A stretch of 11,685 nucleotides of DNA from Actinomycetota bacterium (GTDB taxonomy: Bacteria > Actinomycetota > Actinomycetes > S36-B12 > UBA10799): positions 1 through 11,685 of the forward strand of contig JAUPKM010000121.1 of assembly GCA_030837445.1 (NCBI GenBank). Direction: 5' to 3'. Under the pieces are notes generated by a model. It did not search any database and was not told where the DNA came from. It worked only from the letters and a program-made list of their open reading frames with translations. Below, one piece after another: positions 1 through 6,463 of this stretch. The position numbers were made by a program, and so were the translations under genes. Each line of letters begins with the position of its first letter. Positions within the stretch are counted from its first letter, which is position 1.

Positions 1-377
1 CAATGCCGGGAGGACGGGTCGATCACCCGATATCAGCACGCCAGACGCGATCCTGGTGAGTGATCAAAGGGCGCGGTCCTTCGATCATCGCTTCACCCCA
101 GGTCCTGAACCACATGATCAGACCACTCCGCTGCCCCTTGCCACCAAGCATGGCGCGGAAAGGCTCACTGCCTACGAAAATCTTGTAAGAGCCGTTGCCG
201 AGATGGATCCGGTTCTTCCCATCGTCCTGTTGATCTCGCAATCCACACGGCAGACCGGAAGAGCCCACTCGAATGCCCGGACACACCTAAACATGTCGGG
301 CATCCAAGCCACTCCACCCAGCATGATCACAAAGACGCGCGTACGGACCTCACTCCAGGAAACTCACACCCCAGTCG
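1..377. other. Region downstream of the broken hydrolase, no secure gene
   Basis: This stretch lies after the stop codon of the minus-strand hydrolase pseudogene and runs to the window edge. The only notable content is a weak minus-strand reading frame at 23-286, listed separately. I see no strong terminator hairpin, no tRNA and no mobile-element ends. Base composition looks less GC-rich than in the right half of the window. Confidence 0.5.
23..286 (-). CDS. Possible small hypothetical protein
   Basis: This is a GTG-started frame of 87 residues, closed upstream by an in-frame TAG next to the start. I do not recognise the family. Residues about 22-75 look protein-like: a basic and glycine-rich part (DGKNRIHLGNGSYKIFVG) is followed by an aromatic part (SGLIMWFRTWGEAMIEG). 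Third codon positions are only moderately G/C. No good ribosome binding site precedes the GTG. It follows the hydrolase pseudogene on the same strand by about 90 bases. It could be a decayed fragment of a larger gene or a chance frame. Confidence 0.22.
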   Translation of the reverse strand: MCPGIRVGSSGLPCGLRDQQDDGKNRIHLGNGSYKIFVGSEPFRAMLGGKGQRSGLIMWFRTWGEAMIEGPRPLITHQDRVWRADIG

Positions 378-1990
378 TCACTGGATCGGCATGCTCCAGT
401 TCTGGTTCAGGCCGCCCACGCAATCCCACACCTGCAGCTGGCGACCATTTCCGGTGTTGCCTGCGTCGAGATCGACGCACCGCTTGGACCAAGAGTTCTG
501 GTACTGGTTGGTGCCGATCCGAATCCACCGCTGATTATCGCCGCCCCGGCAAGCAGACGTCGTGAGCCGGGCACCGTTACCGATGGTCTCCCCCGGCTGG
601 TCCAGACAGTTGTCTCCAATCTTGATCTTTCCGGCAGCCGTGAACGTCCATCGCTGGTTTCCGTCGTTCGTGCAGTCCCAGATCTGTACCAACACGGTCG
701 CGCCGTCGCGGTTGACGCACTTGTTGGTGCCGTTCCACTTGATCATTCCAATACCCTGGTCGGGGCCGCTGCCGGCGCTTGTCCACGCCTTGCGCAATCG
801 CCGGAACGTCAGTGTCTCAAGCCGAACGGTACCGTTGTTCGCGTACGCCCTGATGCCGAGACTCCGGCGGGACGAATCGAAGTTGATATTGTCGGTCACC
901 GAGACCTTGCCATCGTTGCCGTACGTCTCGAGCTGGCCACGGTCGACGAGCACTCGCAACTTCACACGGTTGTGGATCGGGGGCATGTAGGCGCCGGCCA
1001 AAGTGTTCCGAACGCGGTCGTAACCGATAGCCGCATCCCTTGTGCCGTCACTGCGCCGGTGCAGCTCGAATCCGAAATCCGTTGCTGTGGCCCTCGTCAG
1101 GTCGTACGTTGCCTCGATCTCATACGTGTCCGAAGAAATACCGTTGAACGGGTTTGTCGCGAGGTCGCTCGAGATCGTAAGGTTCTTCCAACTCCGTGCC
1201 GCCTGGCGAATGGACGTGATTTCCCTCACCGGATTACGGGTCACGCGGATGCCTTCCCCGGAAAACGTCCTGAGGCCGAGCTGCGCAGGGAAGGACGCAT
1301 TACCGGTCCAGGTGGCACCCTTGTTACCGGGCTGCCAGAGCATCTGGACCACCCGACCGTTCGGCATGTTAGTGAAAGTGAGACCGGCATAGGCCGTGCC
1401 GTCGAAGGCGGTGCGGCCCGCGTCGATCCGTTGAGGGCGCGACCAGCCCCGATCCGGCACGAAGACGCCGACGCTGTTAAGCGTCCCCACAACATACTCA
1501 CCGCTGGCGTCCTGCAGCACCCACTTCATGGTCCACGTGTTGCCGTCGACCGGCAGCTGATAGATGTCGGGGCATTCAAACAGCCAGTCGGCACGGAACT
1601 CGCCACGGTAGGTCCAGCTGAGTAGGTTCGTCGAACTGTAGAACTTCGCGACATTCCCACCTTCGTTACCCCAGAAGACCATGCCCCAGCGTCCGCGCGC
1701 AGCATCAAAGAACACTTTCGGGTCACGGGACTCGAACGACGTGGAGATCACTTTGGTGCAACGTTGTAATACAACGGCGCATTCACATCGTTCATCCAGC
1801 CTCCCTGCGAACTGAAATGGAACTGCCCGCGAAAAGCTTCGTCGTAGTCGGTAGCGTCGTAGGGGTATTCGGGGTACGGCGCAGCCTGCGCCGGCGCCGC
1901 AGCGATCGCCACCGATGAGGTGAGCGTCGCGATGGCGGACAGAACAACCATCCGTAGTCGGAACGATCGCAGGGTAACGAGTCTGCGCAT
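378..1990 (-). pseudogene. Secreted GH32 fructan hydrolase with ricin-type lectin domain, internally deleted and frameshifted
   Basis: Intact relatives cleave fructosyl bonds in levan, inulin or sucrose outside the cell. Translation from the ATG at 1990 gives a signal peptide (basic MRRLVTLRSF, hydrophobic stretch, AQA cleavage site near residue 36). The first GH32 block follows, GWMNDVNAPLYYN, with candidate nucleophile Asp68 (codon 1787-1789), and the frame stops at 1748-1750 after 80 residues. The rest of the enzyme is in another frame and resumes near 1762 with KVISTSFESRDPKVFF. This second part holds the RDP aspartate (1722-1724), the acid/base glutamate in FECPD (1575-1577) and the GH32 C-terminal beta-sandwich (about 790-1150). 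It ends in a ricin-type beta-trefoil at about 381-757 with three QxW-type repeats (NQRW, NQRW, NQNW). About 110 residues normally between the first block and RDP are absent, so the gene has both a deletion and a frame change. The start is chosen for its signal peptide and a GAGAGG about 10 bases upstream. All three catalytic residues survive, but no continuous enzyme can be made. Confidence 0.85.
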
Positions 1991-2017
1991 GCGGGTCTCG
2001 CCTCTCGACGGTGGGAG

Positions 2018-2029
2018 GAGATCGTTGTC
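2018..2029. promoter_or_regulatory. Degenerate second operator in the hydrolase leader
   Basis: On the minus strand this reads GACAACGATCTC, a 10 of 12 match to the palindrome GACAACGTTGTC at 2040-2051. The two centres are 22 bp apart, about two helical turns, which would place two bound dimers on the same face. The site lies in the predicted untranslated leader. Its role is inferred from spacing and similarity only. Confidence 0.35.
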
Positions 2030-2039
2030 CGGCCGAGCA

Positions 2040-2051
2040 GACAACGTTGTC
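2040..2051. promoter_or_regulatory. LacI-type operator upstream of the hydrolase
   Basis: This is a perfect 12-bp palindrome, GACAACGTTGTC, with the central CG typical of LacI-family sites. It begins 8 bases after the predicted -10 hexamer of the hydrolase promoter, so it covers the expected transcription start. An identical copy lies at 2588-2599 before the kinase-regulator operon, whose second gene encodes a LacI-family protein. That protein is the obvious candidate to bind here. Confidence 0.72.
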
Positions 2052-2120
2052 AGGGCGGGACAGTACGGGAGGCCGAAGTGCGGCGGTCAAGACCCGTTTG
2101 CCCGGTTCCAAATTCGTTAC
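2052..2120 (-). promoter_or_regulatory. Hydrolase promoter with upstream GTAACGAA box
   Basis: Read on the minus strand, the elements in order are GTAACGAA (2113-2120), a -35-like TTGACC (2085-2090), a 19-base spacer, and a -10-like TACTGT (2060-2065). The operator follows directly. The kinase promoter carries the same elements at spacings that differ by one base. The -35/-10 assignment is inferred, but the shared layout supports it. Confidence 0.6.
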
Positions 2121-2509
2121 CGTGGGCCTGATGTTGGATCATCGTCGTCATCAGCGAGGGCAGGATTTCTTCGTTGCCCCAGAGTTGGCTCGGGCCGGAC
2201 ACAGGCCCATAGCTAGACGGATGAGCGCCGCCCTTCGCCGAACCCTCACAGGATCACGGCGATCTGCCACACCGTGCAGTTGATGAGATGTGCGCAGGTC
2301 AGCAGGGGGCCTGGGGACGCTTGCGTGCGGCCTCGCCGCGGGTAGAGCGGACGACGAACATCACAAGAACGACGATGGAGACATGCCAGGCCACTGGCGT
2401 CTCGAAGGGCCGGGACGAGCATCCGCGCTCCGCGTCGCTGCTCCACGCCTCCCCGGGGCCCTCGTGAGCCACGGCCAGTAGAGCTGTACCTCCGCCTTCA
2501 TGTCGGGTG
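2121..2509. other. Intergenic stretch with a possible membrane-protein remnant
   Basis: About 390 bases lie between the two divergent promoters, with no gene that I can support. On the minus strand, around 2299-2400, one frame reads like a membrane helix (VAWHVSIVVLVMFVVR) followed by a basic loop, then stops. A neighbouring frame continues at about 2249-2310 with a second hydrophobic stretch (LLTCAHLINCTVWQIAVIL) and a stop at 2246-2248. This could be the frameshifted end of a small membrane protein. No start, ribosome binding site or recognisable family supports it. Confidence 0.3.
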
Positions 2510-2587
2510 CTAACGAACCTGTAACGAACCGGGCACTGCACCTCAGGCTCTTACGTGGAGATGTCAGCGTGTCGTACTGTCCACCCT
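2510..2587 (+). promoter_or_regulatory. Promoter of the kinase-regulator operon
   Basis: Two direct copies of TAACGAACC begin at 2511 and 2522, 11 bp apart or one helical turn. The second is part of GTAACGAA (2521-2528), the same box found before the hydrolase. A -35-like TTACGT (2551-2556) and a -10-like TACTGT (2575-2580) follow. From GTAACGAA to the -10 is 46 bases here and 47 at the hydrolase promoter. The operator starts 7 bases after the -10. Confidence 0.6.
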
Positions 2588-2599
2588 GACAACGTTGTC
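2588..2599. promoter_or_regulatory. LacI-type operator of the kinase-regulator operon
   Basis: This perfect palindrome GACAACGTTGTC is identical to the one at 2040-2051. In the direction of transcription the identity extends to CCCTGACAACGTTGTC at both sites. It sits at the expected transcription start, a position from which a bound LacI-family repressor would block initiation. Because the regulator gene is the second gene of this operon, the arrangement implies autoregulation. Confidence 0.72.
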
Positions 2600-2796
2600 G
2601 AACAGCGCGGGCAGCGTGTTCCCGTCGACGGAATCGATCTGCGGACACCCGGTCTCGTGCGCTGACCACCCGCCTCAGGGCGCGAGCAGACGCCGACCGC
2701 TGGGCCAAGAGCCGTGAGCGATAGCAATCATCGTCGTGCCGGAGGCCCCTGCGAGGGATCCGCTATTCAGCCGCATCTGCATCGAAATGGGGGAAC
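2600..2796 (+). other. Long leader of the kinase mRNA
   Basis: If transcription begins near 2588, the kinase has an untranslated leader of about 200 bases, long for this context. A stem-loop at 2600-2621 (GAACA pairing with TGTTC, one bulged G, then CGC with GCG, loop GGGCA) follows the operator directly. Short frames in the leader lack convincing codon bias or ribosome binding sites. I recognise no riboswitch. Confidence 0.35.
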
Positions 2797-3744
2797 GTGT
2801 CCGCATTTGGTGTCACCGTCGTCGGTGAGGCGCTGGTCGACGTGGTTCATCGCCCTGGCCAGCCAGTGTCGCGGTCCCCCGGAGGCAGTCCCGCGAACGT
2901 CGCGCTCGGCCTCGCGCGCCTCGGCACCACTGCCACGCTGCTGACGTCGATCGGCGCGGACAACGACGGACGCCTCGTCCGAGACCATCTGTCACGTGAG
3001 GGCGTGTGGGTCGTCGACGTCGGCCGCCCCGGAGCCCGGACGAGCACCGCGACGGCAACCGTGGACCGGTACGGTGTCGCCAGCTACCGGTTTGACCTGT
3101 CTTGGGACGTCGGCGCGCTGATGTTGCCGACGGGCACAGCCGTACTGCACGTCGGATCGCTGGGTGCGACGTTGCCGCCCGGTGACGCCCATGTGCTCGA
3201 GCTCGTCCGCGCAACCGCCCAGGACGAGCGGGTGCTGATATCGTTCGACCCAAATGTACGACCGTCCGTTACCCCTGATCGTGTCGTACAGATGACGCGT
3301 GTTCTTGAGATGGCACAGCATGCGCACCTCATCAAGTGCAGCGAGGAGGATGCCGCCTTCCTTTTTCCGCATATGTCCATCCCAGACGTTGCGGAAGTGT
3401 TCCTCCGACTCGGATGCGCCGAACTCGTGATGGTCACGCAGGGAGCTCGCGGCTCGTTCATCGCCACTCACGCGGATCGCTTCGAGACTCCTGGAGTGCC
3501 CGTGACCGTGGTGGACACCGTCGGCGCCGGCGATGCGTATATGGCGGGCCTGCTGTCGGGACTGACCCAGTGTGGGGCAGTGTCTCCGTGCGACCTGCAG
3601 CAGCTCGCACGATCGTCCTCCCCCGCGATCGGTGACGTGGTCCGGCGGGCGACCCTCGTCGCTGCGCTCACGTGTACACGTCCGGGAGCAGACCCACCAA
3701 CAGAGCAGCTCCTGGCCAGGAGGGTCACGTGCGCGGACGGGTGA
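2797..3744 (+). CDS. PfkB-family sugar kinase, probable fructokinase
   Basis: This 315-residue cytoplasmic kinase would phosphorylate a sugar with ATP, most likely fructose released from fructan or sucrose. The N-terminal PfkB signature is clear: VVGEALVDVV at residues 8-17, then PGGSPANVALGLARLG at about 28-43. DPNVRPS lies at 151-157. The C-terminal signature DTVGAGDAYMAG at 240-251 has the catalytic base Asp246 and the anion hole. Length is normal for the family. The GTG start at 2797 is preceded by a G-rich ribosome binding site (GGGGGA), and the protein begins right at the expected first strand. It overlaps the LacI regulator gene by 16 bases, so the two are one operon. It stands opposite a fructan hydrolase under a matching promoter, which favours fructose over ribose or other PfkB substrates. 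Substrate assignment is inference. Confidence 0.88.
   Translation: MSAFGVTVVGEALVDVVHRPGQPVSRSPGGSPANVALGLARLGTTATLLTSIGADNDGRLVRDHLSREGVWVVDVGRPGARTSTATATVDRYGVASYRFDLSWDVGALMLPTGTAVLHVGSLGATLPPGDAHVLELVRATAQDERVLISFDPNVRPSVTPDRVVQMTRVLEMAQHAHLIKCSEEDAAFLFPHMSIPDVAEVFLRLGCAELVMVTQGARGSFIATHADRFETPGVPVTVVDTVGAGDAYMAGLLSGLTQCGAVSPCDLQQLARSSSPAIGDVVRRATLVAALTCTRPGADPPTEQLLARRVTCADG
3718..3724 (+). promoter_or_regulatory. Ribosome binding site that fixes the regulator start
   Basis: AGGAGGG lies inside the end of the kinase gene, 4 bases before GTG 3729. It favours that start over GTG 3741, which overlaps the kinase TGA, over ATG 3747, and over the far upstream ATG at 3672. Confidence 0.6.
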
Positions 3745-4745
3745 CCATGAAAGAGGTAGCCGCCCTTGCCGGCGTCGGCCTCAAGACAGTTTCCCGGGTC
3801 GTCAACGGCGAGCCCGGCGTTTCTGACGACACCGCGCAGCGGGTCCAAAACGCACTCCACAGACTCGATTACCGGCACAACCTCGCAGCGAGTCAGCTTC
3901 GCCGGGGGCATAAGACGGCCAGCATAGGTGTGCTCTTGCAGGATGTCAGCAACAGCTTCTCCGCTGGGTTCTTGCGCGCGGTCGAGGACGCGGCACAGGA
4001 GCGCGGAGTTGTGGTGCTCAGTGCGAGCCTCGACGAGTCGGAGGACCGCGAGCGCCGACTTGTACAAGACTTCATGAGCCGACGCATTGACGGTTTGATC
4101 GTGATGCCCACGAACCACGACCATTCGTACCTGCAGAACGACATGCGCGCAGGGGTCGCCGTCGTACTCGTCGACCGTCCGACGTTCGGGCTGGACGCCG
4201 ACACCGTGATGGTGGACAACCGCGGCGCCGCAAAGCGCGCCGTGGAACATTTGTTGTCGCAGGGGCATCGGTCGGTGGCCTTCATCGGTGACAGACAGAC
4301 CATCGTCACTGCTCATGAACGCCGTCTCGGCTATGTCGACGCCCTTGCCGACTCCGGGTATCCGGTCGATGAAGCGCTCGTGCGCGTTGGTGTGCGGTCT
4401 GCGGAAGAAGCTGCCCGGGCAACTGTCTCCCTACTGGCGGGTGACTCGCCGCCTACGGCGATCTTCGCAGCCCGAAACGAGATCACTGTTGGTGTCGCAC
4501 ATGCGTTGCGTGACCTCGGTCTGGGGCACGACATCGCGGTCGTCGGGTTCGACGACTTCCCGCTGGCGGATCTTCTAGATCCGCCAATTACCGTCGTGCT
4601 GCAGGACGTGGTGGGCCTCGGGCGGACTGCCGCCGAGATGCTGTTCTCTCGGCTCGACGGCGACACATCTCCGACGCGGCGCGTGATCATGCCAGCCGTC
4701 GTGGCGCCGCGCGGGTCCGGCGAGATTCCACCGCGCCGCTGCTGA
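3729..4745 (+). CDS. LacI-family transcriptional regulator
   Basis: This 338-residue DNA-binding repressor has the standard family layout. The helix-turn-helix is at residues about 7-26 (TMKEVAALAGVGLKTVSRVV), with Leu18-Lys19 at the positions that usually set operator choice. The hinge helix at about 50-60 (NLAASQLRRG) is followed by a periplasmic-binding-protein-like sensor domain starting at IGVLLQDV. The sensor carries recognisable blocks such as DGLIVMPTN, VVLVDRP, DNRGAAKRAVEHLLSQGHR and VGFDDFPLADLLDPPITVV. Length is normal. It is co-transcribed with the kinase. Two identical central-CG palindromes, one before this operon and one before the divergent hydrolase, are its likely operators. 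The effector is unknown, and a sugar released from fructan, or its phosphate, is a reasonable guess. Family assignment is firm and the regulon is inferred. Confidence 0.93.
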   Translation: MRGRVTMKEVAALAGVGLKTVSRVVNGEPGVSDDTAQRVQNALHRLDYRHNLAASQLRRGHKTASIGVLLQDVSNSFSAGFLRAVEDAAQERGVVVLSASLDESEDRERRLVQDFMSRRIDGLIVMPTNHDHSYLQNDMRAGVAVVLVDRPTFGLDADTVMVDNRGAAKRAVEHLLSQGHRSVAFIGDRQTIVTAHERRLGYVDALADSGYPVDEALVRVGVRSAEEAARATVSLLAGDSPPTAIFAARNEITVGVAHALRDLGLGHDIAVVGFDDFPLADLLDPPITVVLQDVVGLGRTAAEMLFSRLDGDTSPTRRVIMPAVVAPRGSGEIPPRRC

Positions 4746-4781
4746 GCCTGACAAGGGCTCGGTGCGTCGGTTCAAAAGTTG

Positions 4782-4825
4782 TTCACGACCGTGAATCCAT
4801 ACCGTAGTCGTATGGCTACAGTATG
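4782..4825. promoter_or_regulatory. Paired inverted repeats upstream of the epimerase gene
   Basis: Two symmetrical elements lie in the 143-base gap before the epimerase. The first is a perfect repeat TTCACG-AC-CGTGAA at 4782-4795. The second is a 10-bp imperfect repeat, CATACCGTAG at 4798-4807 and CTACAGTATG at 4816-4825, with 9 of 10 pairs and an 8-base loop. They may be operators or may form an RNA hairpin ending the regulator transcript. A -10-like TACAGT falls inside the second repeat. There is no T-run after it. Confidence 0.4.
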
Positions 4826-4888
4826 GGATCGGGCTGGCTGGGGGCGAAGTCGTGTGCGTTGTCCTACCAGCGAGGGAGTCACGTCGCG

Positions 4889-6316
4889 ATGGTCGTCAGC
4901 AGGCGCTCGCTTCTTACCGGAGCGCTGTCTTCGGCCTGCCTGCCGCGGGCTTGCCTTCCCGAGGCTGTCGGCTCGTCGCGCCGCACCGTCGCGGGTTTCA
5001 CCTTCAACACCTGCGGCTGTGGCATCTTCGATCTGCCCCGCGAGTCGGACCCTTACCTGTGCCGGGTGCCGCTACCCCTGGTCGATGCCCAGCCGCACGA
5101 CGCGGATGGCGTCCGGATGGCCGAGGTCGGTGGCCGCCTGTACGACCATCCGGTCGCGCAGGCCTCCTACGGCCTGGGAAACCTGGAGAGCTATCGCACC
5201 ACGCTGCGGATGGCCTACCTGGATCGGGCACGTCGGCAGGCCGACCGGCTCCTGTCGAAGGCCACAAGAGCGGGCAGCGCCTGGTACTTCCCCTATCCGT
5301 TCAGCTTCGATCCGCATGGTCTCGTCACCGAGCGGAGGTTCGGGCCGTGGTACTCGGCCATGGCGCAGGGGCAGGCCCTGAGCCTGTTCGTTCGGCTGGC
5401 GGAGACGACCGAGGAGCTCCAGTACCGGACGGCGGCCGGCGCCGTCTTCGCTACCTTCCTGAGGCCGCAAGGGCAGGCGACACCCTGGACAGTCTGGGTG
5501 GACCACGCCGGGTATCTGTGGTTGGAGGAGTATCCGGGTCTCCGGCCGGATCGCACCTTCAACGGGCTGATCTTCAGCCTCTGGGGGCTGTGGGACTACT
5601 GGAGGCTGACGAAAGACGCCCGCGCGCAGAGCCTGTGGGACGGCGCTATCACCACTGTCCTGGCATACGCCTCGTCGATCCGCAACGCAGGCTGGGCCAG
5701 CAGCTACTGCATGAGCCACCCGTGGTCGATAGTGACCAAGTACCACCTGATCCACATCGTTCAGCTGGCGACCTTGTACCGGATGTCGCACCATCCCGCG
5801 CTGGCCCGTTACGCCGAGGCCCTGGTCGGCGACTACCCGCCGCCCGCTCTCAAAGGAACGGTCTCGCTGCCCGCCGGAAGGCTGACGGGCTTCTGCTTCA
5901 GCAGCAAGGGCCGGGTGCTCAGGCACCGAACGCTGAGGCTGTCACGGCGGGCCTCGGTCTCGACCGACAACAGAGTCCGGATCAAGAACCGCGGGATCTG
6001 GTACCGGGTGACGAACGGCCCGCTGGAGGGTCTGTACGTGCCGGAGTCGCCGCCGACCGTCGTCCTGCAGGGCAGCTGCGTGTCGATGGACTGGGACCCT
6101 GTGCGCTCCGGACGGCTCGCTGCCGGACGAGAAGCTGTCGGGCGCGTGTTCACGGCAAGCGGAGCGGTGGTCCAGACGCGGCGCGTCTCGCCGTCCGAGG
6201 CCACGCCTGTAGGGGTGTCGCGGACGGCGTGCTGGAACGGCGTGCGCCACGCCTACGTCGCCGACGGCCCGCTGACCGGCTACTGGATTCCGACGTCGTC
6301 GATCCGGTTCAGCTAG
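4889..6316 (+). CDS. Tat-exported D-glucuronyl C5-epimerase-like protein with SH3-like repeats
   Basis: This 475-residue protein resembles the C-terminal catalytic domain of heparan-sulfate D-glucuronyl C5-epimerase, which inverts C5 of glucuronate to iduronate within a polysaccharide. The N-terminus has a twin-arginine signal (SRRSLLTGAL, residues about 4-13), so it should be exported folded. Family landmarks run in order: GPWYSAMAQGQALSLFVRL near 152-170, WLEEYP with Tyr215, FNGLIFSLWGLWDY near 224-237, SSYCMSH with Tyr273, and TKYHLIHIVQL with Tyr285. From memory of the animal enzyme these tyrosines match its three catalytic tyrosines (EEYP, IYDLRH and DYHTTHI regions). From about residue 330 to the end are two SH3-like units, with cores GIWYRVTNGPLEGLYVPES and RHAYVADGPLTGYWIPTSS. 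ATG 4889 is chosen for the Tat signal and the GAGGGAG ten bases upstream. It appears monocistronic. Its polymer substrate cannot be told from this window. Confidence 0.8.
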   Translation: MVVSRRSLLTGALSSACLPRACLPEAVGSSRRTVAGFTFNTCGCGIFDLPRESDPYLCRVPLPLVDAQPHDADGVRMAEVGGRLYDHPVAQASYGLGNLESYRTTLRMAYLDRARRQADRLLSKATRAGSAWYFPYPFSFDPHGLVTERRFGPWYSAMAQGQALSLFVRLAETTEELQYRTAAGAVFATFLRPQGQATPWTVWVDHAGYLWLEEYPGLRPDRTFNGLIFSLWGLWDYWRLTKDARAQSLWDGAITTVLAYASSIRNAGWASSYCMSHPWSIVTKYHLIHIVQLATLYRMSHHPALARYAEALVGDYPPPALKGTVSLPAGRLTGFCFSSKGRVLRHRTLRLSRRASVSTDNRVRIKNRGIWYRVTNGPLEGLYVPESPPTVVLQGSCVSMDWDPVRSGRLAAGREAVGRVFTASGAVVQTRRVSPSEATPVGVSRTACWNGVRHAYVADGPLTGYWIPTSSIRFS

Positions 6317-6329
6317 GGCACCAGCGTCA

Positions 6330-6344
6330 TCGGGCGGCGCCCGA
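6330..6344 (+). terminator. Short GC hairpin after the epimerase gene
   Basis: TCGGGC-GGC-GCCCGA forms a perfect 6-bp stem with a 3-base loop, starting 14 bases after the epimerase stop codon. No T-run follows, which is common for actinomycete terminators. The stem is short, so the role is tentative. Confidence 0.35.
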
Positions 6345-6463
6345 GGTTGCCTCCCGCCTGGCCCGGGACAATAGTCGTCCTCAGCCAGTCTGCCGAGGTT
6401 CGGGTCCGACCGGTTGCGGGGCCCGCACAGTTCGACGAAGTGGAGTTCGACGAAGGAGTCGCC

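Noticed and set aside
3468..4316. 282-codon minus-strand frame
   Set aside because: It is antisense to the kinase end and the LacI gene and has no recognisable domain.
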